Both the position numbers and the translations under genes were made by a program. From Danio rerio (lineage: Eukaryota; Chordata; Actinopteri; Cypriniformes; Danionidae), in the NCBI RefSeq assembly GCF_049306965.1, contig NC_133194.1, positions 15,047,501 through 15,111,500 on the forward strand: a stretch of DNA of 64,000 nt, in the 5' to 3' direction. Within the stretch, counting starts at the first letter, position 1. The number at the start of each line of letters is the position of its first letter. Of this stretch, positions 24,989-35,000 are shown one piece after another. Below the pieces are notes generated by a model. That model did no database searches and was not told the DNA's origin. It was given only the letters and a program-made list of their open reading frames with translations.

Positions 24989-26256
24989 GCTTTACTAATT
25001 TCTAAAACCCGATAGTAAACTTTATCAAATAAAATGAGTGTAGATAACTCAAAATTTCCTGAAAGTTTATTCTACTCATTTGAAACATTTTGCACTCAGT
25101 GTTAAAGGTAATGGGTTAAATACCTCATTATAGGCCCACACAGAATCATAACTAAAACATATTAAGGTTTTAGTTATGATACTCCCAAAATAATTAACAG
25201 AAATCCGCAGATTTTTACAAAAATTCTCTGCAGAAATAGCAAAAAACGTCTGCAGATTCCATCTGGCCCAACATTACTTCAACTTAAATGGAGTAAGTTA
25301 ACAGTACTCATATAGATTAGTTTTTTAACTCAAATAGTTTGTAGCAATCGGTTTTCTCAAATGGTTTGAGTTGCCTTAACTTAATGGGGTTTACAGTACT
25401 CAATTGGTTTGAGTTCTCTTCATTTATATAGTTTTACTGTGCTCAAATTGTTTTCTTTACTTAAATGGATTAAGTTCACAGTACTCATTAGGATTAGCTT
25501 TTGAACTGAAAGGGTTTGTTGCAATCAGTATCCTTTAACGGTTTCAGTTACCTTAACGTTTTGGGTTTTACAGTGTACTTTCTGTCCACACAGAAGGTTT
25601 TTTTGAATACTTGGTTGTTGCAACACTACATCTCGCTAGTTATATGTAAACACATAGTAAAGAACATAGTTATTACTCACCTTTCACCCTGTTTCCCATA
25701 ATTAGAACGACTCAGCTTGAATCTCTTTGGCTGTAAACGGCATTGAAATGTAAGTTCATGTCTTAAAAGTAAAGTTATTTCATATTTTGCGTATGAATCT
25801 GTCACTTCAATAGAGAATATAGTGCATGATTACAGGAGTGGCACCAGGTAAAGGTTTTCCATTCACTTTGCGGAGGCATCTTTCCACTGCTGTATCATCT
25901 GCCAGCTCCACAAAGCCATATCCTGCATTTTTCCTTAAGAAATCAAAAACAAACTGAAACTAACCGACAGACAGACGATGGACAGACAGACCGATGATTC
26001 CTCACCCTGTTATTTTGTCTCTGATCAGTCTGATTTTCACAACTGTTTCTCCCATTTGAGCAAAAGCTCTGCAGATGAAATCTTCATCCATGTAGGGCTC
26101 CAGCTTTCAACACAAACATTACAAACTTACATTATGTTACTGTTTGATCTAAGTGTTCATTTATTTATACTTCATTTACTCTTTCTCCAAAACATACGCA
26201 CGTCTATCTTTATATCGGGAAGTAATACTCACGTTGCCCATCCAGAGGCTGTTCAT
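18184..26256 (-). CDS. trnau1ap: tRNA-selenocysteine-1-associated protein (SECp43 family)
   Basis: Family role: the two-RRM protein SECp43 associates with selenocysteine tRNA and supports selenoprotein synthesis. Coding exons, 5' to 3' on the minus strand: 26233-26256, 26006-26103, 25834-25933, 25681-25730, 24462-24593, 24263-24382, 21416-21599, 21151-21181 and 18184-18389. All phases close, giving 314 residues against about 287 in mammals. RRM1 has RNP2 LWMGNL (4-9) and RNP1 [10 protein letters not shown] (42-51). RRM2 has RNP2 SLFVSDL (95-101) and an altered RNP1, KCCGFVSF (135-142). A Tyr/Asn/Gln-rich stretch follows (about 184-232), then the conserved tail [20 protein letters not shown]. 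The changed RNP1 and divergent tail suggest the fish 'like' paralogue (trnau1apl) rather than the main copy. A possible AATAAA lies 46 bases after the stop, at 18133-18138. Confidence 0.93.
19568..19737. mobile_element. Fold-back MITE forming a long hairpin
   Basis: The left arm starts TAAAGCCTGGTTTATACTTC and continues TGCGTCAAGTGACCGGCGTA; the right arm is its near-complement, ending GCAGAAGTACAAATCAGCCT plus TTA. The arms are about 40 bp of the 170-bp element. It lies in trnau1ap intron 8. Confidence 0.85.
20970..21031. repeat. (TA)n microsatellite
   Basis: About 30 TA units in trnau1ap intron 8, about 120 bases downstream of the 31-base exon 8. Confidence 0.97.
21151..21181 (-). CDS. trnau1ap: trnau1ap exon 8
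   Basis: A 31-base acidic micro-exon encoding [10 protein letters not shown] (237-246) and one base of Tyr247, between TAATTACAG and GTAAGT. The human protein also has an acidic stretch (EEVGDDALED) just before its conserved tail. Confidence 0.82.
21271..21310. repeat. (TA)n microsatellite
   Basis: About 20 TA units in the 234-base intron between trnau1ap exons 7 and 8. Confidence 0.95.
21416..21599 (-). CDS. trnau1ap: trnau1ap exon 7 (two possible donors)
   Basis: A 184-base exon encoding residues 176-236, rich in Asn, Tyr, Gln and Ser ([28 protein letters not shown]). It ends after VDVTQ at donor GTAGATGTG. An identical GTAGATGTG lies 15 bases earlier and in frame, so a form without VDVTQ (ending at 21431) is possible. 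Confidence 0.88.
22235..22395 (+). mobile_element. Tc1-like repeat fragment
   Basis: Starts CAGTGGGGGAAATAAATATT after TA and continues with GGTGCTGTTGACTTGAAATT. Same family as 1-545. Right part missing. Confidence 0.6.
22421..22768 (+). mobile_element. DANA-type tRNA-derived SINE
   Basis: Full-length copy from GGCAGCAAGGTGGCACAGTG to the AATGAATGATGATGA tail. It lies in trnau1ap intron 6, between the exons at 24263 and 21599. Confidence 0.92.
23119..24222. mobile_element. hAT-like element with 8-bp target duplication
   Basis: Starts TAGGGTTATGCCGATAGAC and ends AACATCGCCCAACCCTA. The flanks CTCTCTAG (23111-23118) and CTCTTTAG (24223-24230) differ at one base. 1.1 kb, no transposase recognised. 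It lies in trnau1ap intron 6, and its right end is 41 bp from exon 6. Confidence 0.82.
24263..24382 (-). CDS. trnau1ap: trnau1ap exon 6
   Basis: A 120-base exon encoding the end of Lys135 to Arg174 and two bases of Val175: [20 protein letters not shown] and LRLSLASSR, the second half of RRM2. Acceptor TTTGTAG, donor GTGAGT. A transposon ends 41 bases downstream, at 24222. Confidence 0.92.
24462..24593 (-). CDS. trnau1ap: trnau1ap exon 5
   Basis: A 132-base exon encoding the first half of RRM2: [20 protein letters not shown] (92-111) and on to Ser134, plus two bases of Lys135. Acceptor CGTTCAG, donor GTGAGA. It matches the human [20 protein letters not shown]. Confidence 0.93.
24941..24980. 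repeat. (TA)n microsatellite
   Basis: About 20 TA units in trnau1ap intron 4. Confidence 0.95.
25272..25575. repeat. Imperfect tandem repeat, about 180-bp unit
   Basis: Two copies of a segment starting TAAGTT(A/C)ACAGTACTCAT and ending CTTAA(CTTAATG/CGTTTTG)GGTTTTACAGT-like, about 178 bases apart. AT-rich and non-coding, in trnau1ap intron 4. Confidence 0.6.
25681..25730 (-). CDS. trnau1ap: trnau1ap exon 4
   Basis: A 50-base exon encoding [16 protein letters not shown] (75-90) and two bases of Ser91, the linker between the RRMs; the human counterpart is AKRFKLNYATYGKQPD. Acceptor CGTTTACAG, donor GTGAGT. Confidence 0.92.
25834..25933 (-). CDS. trnau1ap: trnau1ap exon 3
   Basis: A 100-base exon encoding the end of Gly41 to Pro74, including RNP1 of RRM1 (AGYGFVEL) and [12 protein letters not shown], which ends RRM1. 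Acceptor TTTCTTAAG, donor GTAATC. Confidence 0.93.
26006..26103 (-). CDS. trnau1ap: trnau1ap exon 2
   Basis: A 98-base exon encoding [20 protein letters not shown] (residues 9-28) through Thr40, plus two bases of Gly41. Acceptor TTGAAAG, donor GTGAGG. Very close to the human [20 protein letters not shown]. Confidence 0.94.
26233..26256 (-). CDS. trnau1ap: trnau1ap exon 1
   Basis: Encodes MNSLWMGN, with ATG at 26256 and donor GTGAGT directly after codon 8. LWMGN is most of the RNP2 strand of RRM1. Human trnau1ap also starts a few residues before this motif, so the start is well supported. Confidence 0.9.
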
Positions 26257-26430
26257 GTTTCGTTTGTGTGTCCGAGTTCATTCGAAAGTCTTTGTTAGTT
26301 TTCTAAAGTGCTGTTTCTTTAGTAATGTCGAATTGTAAGATTATTAATTTCAAACCCGCGCTTCTCGTACTTTTTCTTTGAGGAAGCAAAAACAGGTTGA
26401 GAGACTCGCGGCACGTGCGAGTGTTTAAAA
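26257..26430 (-). promoter_or_regulatory. trnau1ap promoter and 5' UTR region
   Basis: The sequence upstream of the ATG becomes GC-rich at 26350-26450 and holds a CACGTG E-box at 26412-26417. No TATA box is evident and the start site cannot be fixed from sequence. Inferred from position and composition. Confidence 0.35.
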
Positions 26431-26879
26431 AGTCCTATTGTCCGACAGCGCCACCTACAGCACTGACGCAGCATCAATGGGTTTAACCTTTTAATCAAGT
26501 TTTCTTTTTATAAAATTACTCTTTTATTACAGTTTTCAACCTTAACTTGGCAAACCTGAACTTAATAAAATATTGTTTAACTTCTGCTGTGTTGAATATA
26601 TCGATATAAGAATACATTGAAGCTGTGTTTTATTTAGAATGCTTTACCCTCAACTCAACAGGACTTTGTAAACAAAACCTTTGGCCTGAGAACGTTCTAT
26701 TATTTATCAGTGAAATAATGGCCATTGGAACACTTAATACTCCATTTCCTCTGCAAATAAACCCCTTCACTAAGATTTAAAATAATAGGTCACCCAAATA
26801 TTGTAAATTATACACCACTCAGCACTCACCCATGGTTCTAAACCTTTATGAGATTTGTATTCTGTTGAACAAAAATCTT

Positions 26880-27115
26880 TGACCATAGTAAGAAAAACAA
26901 AGAGAACCCAGGTAGCAAAGAATTCTGGCCCAGATTTGGCATAAAGCTGGCACAGCAGGCATTCATCTGCCACACTGTCATACAGCATGTGGGCCAAACA
27001 TTATCCGGGTTTGGCAGAGGTGGCGCTGTCTTTAAGGCGGTACACAATACTTGGGCCAGATATCAAATGTAGTATTTGGCCCAGATAGTAATAATGAATA
27101 TGTGGGCCATGTAAG
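26880..27115. repeat. Unclassified repeat with TGGGCCA/TGGCCCA words
   Basis: Several spaced copies of (T)GGCCCAGAT and GTGGGCCA words in both orientations, common in fish interspersed repeats. Non-coding. Confidence 0.4.
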
Positions 27116-27557
27116 TTTAAATTTTCCCTCATTCAATTCAGAAGAGTGCCCTGGTCACATACATCGAGGTAGATTGATGAACATGGTCTTCTTTTACAGA
27201 AAACCCACCCAATTTTAAGATGCATGTCGGATATGGCACATTTTTTTGTTCAATGCATTTTAAGGTTTCCTATGTGTTATCTATGATCTGTTTGCTCCAT
27301 ATTCTTTCTGAAGGTTTCATTTGATTCCACTAGGTGGCAGTGCAGTATTTATTTGCTCTCCATATATATGGGTCATTATCACTATAAAGTGCCTTTGAGA
27401 ATTCAGAGATTTTTTATTTAAACACATAGTTGTTTATAAATAAACTGCAAGCAGACACACAGTAAAAAAAACTCAAACTGTGTCAACCCTATCATGGACA
27501 AATTCAAAGTAGTATATTTTCATTGCAGTGTGATTATAAATTGTCTCTTTTCAGAAA

Positions 27558-27748
27558 GGTAATGCGCTATAGGTGAACTGGGTAAGCTAAAACTGACCAT
27601 AGTGTAGGTGTGTGAGTATGTTTCCCGGTGATGGGTTGCCACTGGAAAGGCATCCGCTGCGTAAAACATATGCTGGATAAGTTGGCGGTTCATTCTGCTG
27701 TGGCAACCCCTGATCAATAAAGGGACTAAGCCGAAAAGAAAATCAATG
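27558..27748 (+). mobile_element. DANA-type SINE, 5'-truncated
   Basis: Only the 3' half remains, from the ATAGGTGAACTGGGTAAGCT segment to ACTAAGCCGAAAAGAAAAT. Intergenic. Confidence 0.85.
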
Positions 27749-28987
27749 CATCTATCCATAAATCCCTACATAAATAAAACAATAATTAAATACACAAATA
27801 ATTAAATGAGTACATAAATCAACAAATCCCGGCATAAATAAATACATGATTAATAAGTCAATAGTGCAGGCTGATAAATGATGAAATAAATTACACCGCT
27901 ATCGGGGAATAAGAAAATGCTGAACTGCAATGATTAGAAGATGCTTATACCATCATTGATTGATGTTTTTTTTTTTTTGGCTCTTTCCTCTTTTTTTTTC
28001 TTTATATATTTTCCTATTTCTTCAACATTGGTGTACTTTATTTCATTATTTATCAGCCCGCACTATTAATTGTTTCTGTATTCTGAGTTCTTTGAGATAA
28101 CTTATCACCTGTATCTCAATATCACGGAGGAGCCCCTCAAAAATGAAAATCCTAAAATCGCTAAAGTAAAAGGGGGGTTTTTTTCCCCAGTTTTGGGTGA
28201 ACTGTCCCTTTAAAAAAGATGATATTCTGTTGGAAAATCTGATCCAAAGAGCAAAAAATAAAAAGAGATCTTTTTATATTACAGCATTGCAGAATCGGGA
28301 CCTGGCTCGAGGATGATCCTGTAAGTCCATCTATGGCATCTAAAAGATTAAAATCCATGAATGATGAGTAATTAAATAACTTACGCAGCTGCTGGGAAAT
28401 TGTTGTTCTTTCTTTTACAGCCACGCGAGGGAGACAAATTTCACTATGAGTGAAAATTAAAGGTTCTTTAAATTTAACAGTTCTTTTTTTTTCTTTTTTT
28501 TTTTGTTAAACATAAAAGAGGATACGCTATTAAAAACAATCAGGGTTCCACACAGTTCAATAATGTTGTCTCAACCCAAATCGATTAGGTTAACTTAAGT
28601 TTAAGTGGATTGAACATAAAACATTTAAGTTGCCCTAAAAAAATCTCAAGAATTGTGTTGTTGCAGCTCATTTAAACAAGCAGTTTAAACAAACACTTTG
28701 GAAAATGGCAACAAATGACATCCATACTTGTTCTTCTTATAGAAGTCAATGCCAGTGGTGGAAAGAGTACTAAAAAATCCTACTTAAGTAAATGTACCAT
28801 TACTTGCCTAAAAATGTAGTGCAAGTACAGTAAAAGTATCTGTTGTAAATATAACTCAAAGTATGAGTACAAAGTAGCCCTTTCAAAAGTACTCAGGAGC
28901 AGTGAGTATTTAGCTTTAAAAAGCTGATGCAGCATGTAATCTGTGGATGTGTGTAAACGGAATATTCTGTAGTGCATTTAGTTATTG

Positions 28988-29507
28988 CCCAGCAGGCACA
29001 AAATGTCATAAATATTAGAGACATTAGTGTTAGGTTAGATTTAGGTCGTAACATCAGGTGACCAAATTCAATGTCTAGCCAGCGTCTAAGGACAACGTTA
29101 TTTTTGATGTCCAATAACAATGTCAAATTATGTTGATATTAGGTTGATTTTAGGTTTTGTCAAGGGACCAAAATTCAATGTCGAGCCAACATCGTAAAAG
29201 AACATCATATTGACATCAAGTATTGACATTTATCCGTCAGGTATGGCAACCAAAATCCAACGTCTGATAGACGTCATAGTGGTCCATACAACGTCAAGCT
29301 TTAACCTCATTAGACGTTGATATTAGGTTGATTTTAGGTTGAACATTAGACACTGTATGAAATCCCAAGGTTTAAATTCTTAATCACCTGTATCTTAATG
29401 GTCTGTCTTTAAAAGTCCGGTGGACGTATCCCCCTGTCCCCCCTGATTGCTACGCCCCTAGGTACAATGTTAATCTGACGTCATGTTGATGTCTTGTGCC
29501 TGCTGGG
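28988..29507. mobile_element. CCCAGCAGGCAC-ended DNA transposon, nested
   Basis: Ends are CCCAGCAGGCACAAAATGTC and ATGTCTTGTGCCTGCTGGG. The interior repeats TTAGGTTGATTTTAGGTT and GACGTC-type words. Same family as 50881-51557. Its own interior is interrupted at about 29345-29460. Confidence 0.78.
29345..29460. mobile_element. Fragment of a GGGGCGTAGCAA-ended MITE, nested twice
   Basis: Ends TTGCTACGCCCCT and contains CGGTGGACGTATCCCCCTG, matching in the opposite orientation the repeat beginning AGGGGCGTAGCAAAC at 41819. It sits inside 28988-29507. Confidence 0.6.
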
Positions 29508-30822
29508 TGTTTAAGGCCATTTCAGTCATCATACAGTAAACATCCGTCTTCTTCTCATTATTGACCTGCATCTAAACAATCTCTGGGTAAAGTGGAGCTA
29601 AAATCTACTGAACATCGGCCCTCCAGGACTGTGTTTAGGCATCCTTGGTCTAAACAGTCTCTGGGTCATTGCGTGTAAATATTTTGGACATCTTCTTGGA
29701 CACTTTTAATGCTTCCAATAAGTTTGCTGCAATTATAAATCGCACATGTCTTCAAGTAGTACATTATGAAGCAAATTACCTTCTATGTGCAATTTGATTG
29801 GACAGAAATCACAGGATTAATTTTTCTAATCCCCATAGACAAGAAAAAATTAAGTAGCGACTGCAGGTTGTAGGAAAGTACTGGAGTAAAAGTACCAATA
29901 CTGCACTAAAAATATCCTCAAGGGAAAGTAAAAGTGCACGTTTTTAATAATACTCAGTCAATTACAATTTAAAAGAAAAACTATTCAATTGCAGTAATTT
30001 GAGCTTTTGTAATTTGTTACTTTACACCACTGCTCAATGCTAAGAATCTTCAAAATATATGTTTAACAGAAAAACAAAATGCCTGAGGTTTGGAACTATT
30101 TGATGTAAATAGTCAACAAACTTTCATTTTTGAGGTGAACTATGCCTTCAATACTAAAATTATTTTAATATATGGGCTTTTTTTTTTGATCAAACCATAC
30201 TGTGAATAGTCCTCAATTTTTAAAATAATTCAGTAGCTTTTGGCTATAAACTAACACTGCATGTGCTGCTTTTGACTATTCTTATTATAGATTAAAAAAC
30301 AACAGACCTGAAGATTCAATCTGGCATATAGTAGGCCCACATTGAAATAGTAAAATATTGGAGACATATTTTCAAATTCTGGTATAATTTTGCATTGGAT
30401 AAAGCATTTACCATTCACAAATGTGTAATTAAGACAAGTTGAAATTAATCTAATCCTGCTGGCCTGTGTCAGTCGACTCAAGCTTCAGTGAAAGTTCAGA
30501 GCTGATAGTGGAGATGAATAATTAACTTCAGCTTGCAGATCATGTGTCAATATCCTCACTGCAGGTTCAGGTCCAAAGATTATGTGCAAAGCACAAGCAA
30601 ATCAAGCAGAGTCCAACAGTAAAAGAGCCTTCATTCATAGTCAGTCTCCAATGTAGATCAGTGACGTTACCCCAGCTGATATGTCTTCATCCATATACTT
30701 TAATATAAGATATTCTTGTTCCCCAGCATGATTTGAGCTATTTTAACTGCTAACTTTATTTTATATCTTGGAAAACTGTTGGCTAACTTATGGTAGGCTA
30801 TAGGGGCCAAAAGTCTTCAAAC

Positions 30823-31278
30823 CAGGGGTCACCAACCTTTTGGAAACTGAGAGCTACTTCTTGGGTACCGATTAGTGTGAAGGGCTACCAGTTATTAAAT
30901 AACACTTTTTTCTTAATTTACTTTTAATTATATGTTATTATTAATAATTAATAATATTCATCTATGTGAAGACATTGATCATGTTAATGATTTCTCACAG
31001 TAGTTGTCAACATGATTTAACAAATTGGATAAATATCAATATGCGACACTTCATTTGTCTGAAATTGTTTTTAAAGTTTTTTTTAATATATAACTGAAAG
31101 TAATTTTCAAATTTACACCAATGCAAGTGTGATTAAAAAAGAATACCTATAAAAATATTGGATGCAGCTTACTCATATGTGGTGCTACAGTGAGCTATTT
31201 TTAGAACAGGCCCGCGGGCAACTCATGTGAACCTGGCGGGTTAACTGGTGCCCACAGGCACCATGTAGGTGACTCCTG
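30823..31278. mobile_element. hAT-like element with target duplication
   Basis: Starts CAGGGGTCACCAACCTTTTG and ends GTAGGTGACTCCTG. The flanks CTTCAAAC (30815-30822) and CTTTAAAC (31279-31286) differ at one base. Charlie-like ends; non-autonomous. Confidence 0.85.
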
Positions 31279-31324
31279 CTTTAAACAAAACAGATGATAT
31301 TTTGACCTTATAAGCAAGCACAAT

Positions 31325-32093
31325 AGCCAATGGGACTGCTGCATTTTGTGACTATATTTGCATATGTGACACAAATGTAATTCTACAAAGCTGATACTAT
31401 TTAGGAGAAATATTTTGACTTCCAAATTAAAATAAAAAAGTAATAAAGTGCAAAAAAATAAATAACATAAACGATGCAACATTAACATTGTCAAACATTT
31501 CAAACACTGTCTAACTGTATTTGTTGACACAATAAAAATTTTTGCATTTTGTTTCAGTCTTTTGAACCCAATACCCTTTTACAATTACGTTTAATTCACA
31601 GTGAACTTTCTATATTTTGATAGGATTAGCTTGCAGCTAAGTGATGTTTTGTTTATGAGTAGAGCCTTATTCTTGTTTTGTTTTGGTGTTTTTAGTGACG
31701 CTATCTCTGTAAACCTAATGTTTTCCTGAACAGCGACTTATCATTCTGAGTGACTTAAAAAAAAATCAATATATTTTTACATATTTTATCACAAGTTTGG
31801 TTGTGCTAGTGGATGTGGTTGATTAAAACTAAATTTAATTTTAAACTAAATTTTTTATTAAATTACTGATAATTCTAAAGTGTGTTGTTGGTACGGTTTG
31901 AATAAAAGTGTCTGCCAAACAAATAAGCATAAACATATCAGCAATATAAAAAAAAAAAGGAAAATAAGTTTTTTTTTTCTCTTTTATTCAACCCATACAT
32001 CACAATTTCACCATCTTCTTGGAAGACAACAGCATTTCATTCACTAATTATCGTTCTTTTATTTTGGCCAAAAAGAGCGTTGGTCCAAAAAGC
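31325..32093. repeat. Tandem duplication, unit 1
   Basis: Shares long ordered identity with 32098-33138, from AATGGGACTGCTGCATTTTG to GAGCGTTGGTCCAAAAAGC. About 0.77 kb because it lacks about 0.27 kb present in unit 2. No coding content recognised. Confidence 0.8.
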
Positions 32094-32097
32094 ATTC

Positions 32098-33138
32098 TAG
32101 CCAATGAGACTGCTGCATTTTGTGACTGTATTTGCATATGTGACACAAATGTATTTCTACAAAGCATCTGATACTATTTGGGAAAAATATAATAATGTCC
32201 AAAATCAAAATCAAAATTGTCTGTATACTTTGAGGCAAGACTCTATCTGATCGCCAACAAACATCTGCATCCGAACAAACTTCTGGCACATGCGAGTTAA
32301 ATCTTCATTATTATCCAGTGTCTGCCCCATTTTTGTACAAATGTTTTGTACTAATTAAAAATAGAGAGCGCCCGCACACAAGTACTAATTAGCATAATAC
32401 ATACTGTATCTTTTTTTTTTTTTGTTGCCGTCTTCAGTAGTTTGTTGTTCTTGAGACATCACCTTTTCTGACCTTGTGAGCTAATGAAGTGCAAAAAAAA
32501 AAAAAAAACATAATTGTATGCAAATGTTTAACATTTCAAACACTGTCTAACTGTATTTGTTGACACAATAAAAATGTTTGCATTTTGTGTCAAACTTTTG
32601 GACCCAATGCCATTTTACAATTACATTTGATTTACAGTGAACTTTCTATATTTTGATAGGATTAGCTTGCAGCTAAGTGATGTTTTGTTTATGAGTAGAG
32701 ACGATATTCTCGTTTTGTTTTGGTGTTTTTAGTGACGCTATCTCTGTAAACCTAATGTTTTCCTAAACAGTGACTTATCATTCTGAGTGACTTAAAACAA
32801 ATCCATATATTTTTTTACATTTTATCATAAGTTGCGTTGTGCTAGTGGATGTGGTTGATTGAAACAAAATATAATTTTAAACTAAATTCTAAATTAAAAT
32901 ACTGATAATTCTAAAGTGTGTTGTTGCTACGGTTTGAATAAAAGTGTCTGCCAAATAAATAAGCATAAACATATCAGCAATATAAAAATGAAAAAAAATT
33001 AGAAAATAAGTTTTTTTTTTTTCACTTTTATTCAACCCATACATCACAATTTCACCATCTTCTTGGAAGACAACAGCATTTCATTCCTTAATTATAGTTG
33101 TTTTATTTTGGCCAAAAAGAGCGTTGGTCCAAAAAGCG
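32098..33138. repeat. Tandem duplication, unit 2
   Basis: Second copy, about 1.04 kb, with roughly 8% visible base differences from unit 1 in the shared part. The extra stretch at about 32230-32490 is absent from unit 1. Confidence 0.8.
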
Positions 33139-34934
33139 AAGCACTACAGCACAAAGAGACCACAAGAAATCGTTACACACAATAACAACAGTGGAAGATT
33201 CACAATCATTTCATGAGCTGTTTGTGCGTGCGTGTCCCACATCCTCAATCTTGACTGCAGAGAACAACAGTGGCATTGACTGTAAACGTGACTATAGACT
33301 AACTGAAAGCAGCAGACATTACAGAAGCCAGATGAACTGAATCAGAAAGATGTGGGACCACGACTCACATCAGGAATTGTAAGACTGTGCGAAGTTTACA
33401 GTATAAAGTACCAATATGACCAACGTGAGAATAACTTGCTGGAAATGTCAATGCTACAACCTCCAATTAACTCAATTTACGGCAGTCGATGCTAGATGGA
33501 ACAGCTATGCCATATAGAGCAATTCGGCTACTAGACGATGCATTTGTGGTCGCAGCTGAAGTACTGAGCTGCCTAAGAGCTCAAGTGAGGGTCCCACTGA
33601 TGATCACGAAAACACCATTGTTTAGTGCATTACCAGAATGAAATGAGATGAAATTCTGTGGTTACAGCAGGAATGTGTTGGGAGTATTGCAAACTAATTG
33701 GGTAAAGCTATTCAACAGATCTTCGTTTACCTTCTTACTTGATATCCTGGTTTTGGTCAACTATGGTTTAACTCTCAAGGAACTTGAAATCTCAAGAGCC
33801 AACGTGTTTAGGTTGTGTTTCAATTAAATTGATATATTTAAGACAATTTTTTTCTTGTATTTTCACATTATTTTTATTACAATTTAGCAGAATAATCATT
33901 AGAGCTACACACAATGTAAAGTTTGAATGTGTGTGTGTGTGTATGTATATGTGGTTTATAGTTGTTGTATAATTTTATTACACAACAAATACGCATAAGT
34001 ACACAAATAGTTAAAAATATATAATGAAACGTAGAATTTAAATATATAATAAACTGTTGAAACAATATCTATAGTCACAACAACATAACTGGAGATAATT
34101 GTGAAGACATTAACTATTATGAAAATAATTTGGTCTAAGACATGTTATTTTAGACTTTGGAATAAGTCAGGTGCATGTTAAGTTGTGTCAGAGGATCCCG
34201 AAAAATGTTTATATGGAAAAATTCACTCGCACAGAAATCTATTGGCACGGTTTAGCGCAATGGAACATTCACCAATCCCTGAAATTCAGGAATGTAGTAT
34301 GGAAATTGGTCTTGAAGGTCATACAATATAAAGCAGTGTGCTTAAAGCATCCAACACAGCTGGCTCTCATCAAGCTAAAAGTTAGGGCCTGTGTTTTTAA
34401 GGTACCGACACATAATATATTCCAGCCAGTGGATACTTAACCATTTCCAAATGATCCATCAATGCTAAAGATGGGAAGGCCATCTACGCAAATTGGCAAT
34501 TACTGGATACAAAATGATTCTTGCATTTCTTGGACTGTGGATTAGTTCAATCTGGAATAAACATCAGGTTGCTGCCCAGATTAGTTGACCTAAATACTAC
34601 ATATCCGAGCGCTTTGATCCAAACAAGATTAAGACAAATTAGTGGCGTTCAAGCATTAGAATCTAAGAGGACACGAGAGAGGAATAATTAAGATAATCAA
34701 AATAAACAACACAAAAGATTAAATGAGTGAGTGTGTGTTTGATTGAGGGTATGTGTGGTGGTCTAGAGTTGAATATGTGCTTTTCTGTTGATTGTTTTTG
34801 GCATGTGGCATGGCATTGAGAAAGAGAAGGCAGGCGCCGCCAGCGGAGCAGAGGGTGACAGGCAGGCCTGCCTTTGGGAATGTGGACATGGACCAGTGAA
34901 GGGAAGAGGATGTTGATGCTACCAGGTTTGGCTC
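33139..34934. other. Intergenic stretch, unassigned
   Basis: Less AT-rich than its surroundings at 33130-33780 and 34170-34660. The longest open frame is about 90 codons and resembles nothing I recognise. It probably includes old repeat remnants and, at its right end, the sh3bgrl3 3' UTR. Confidence 0.5.
33927..33952. repeat. Short (GT)n microsatellite
   Basis: GT run (GAATGTGTGTGTGTGTGTAT) in intergenic DNA. Confidence 0.8.
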
Positions 34935-35000
34935 TCATGCAATCTTCAGAAACTGTTCCACTGTGTCTGCTTCCACTGCCTCAGTAAACATCTCGTAGTT
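34935..35000 (-). CDS. sh3bgrl3: sh3bgrl3 exon 3 (stop)
   Basis: Follows acceptor CTGTCTTCCAG and encodes NYEMFTEAVEADTVEQFL, KIA and a TGA stop: the C-terminal helix of the fold. Human SH3BGRL3 ends EAVEQNTLQEFLKLA. Confidence 0.94.
   Translation of the reverse strand, partial: NYEMFTEAVEADTVEQFLKIA

Larger units (their letters stand above)
26470..28744. other. Intergenic, mostly repeat remnants
   Basis: Holds the TGGGCCA-word repeat and a truncated DANA SINE. The remainder is AT-rich with tracts such as a long T-rich run near 27968. No exon seen. Confidence 0.5.
28753..30032. mobile_element. hAT-like element carrying nested insertions
   Basis: Starts CAGTGGTGGAAAGAGTACT and ends GTTACTTTACACCACTG. 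The flanks GTCAATGC (28745-28752) and CTCAATGC (30033-30040) form an 8-bp target duplication with one difference. It contains the element at 28988-29507. Intergenic. Confidence 0.82.

Noticed and set aside
31325-33138. Direct repeats considered as LTRs of a retroelement
   Set aside because: The copies adjoin each other with no internal region, primer-binding site or coding sequence between them, so a tandem duplication is the simpler reading.
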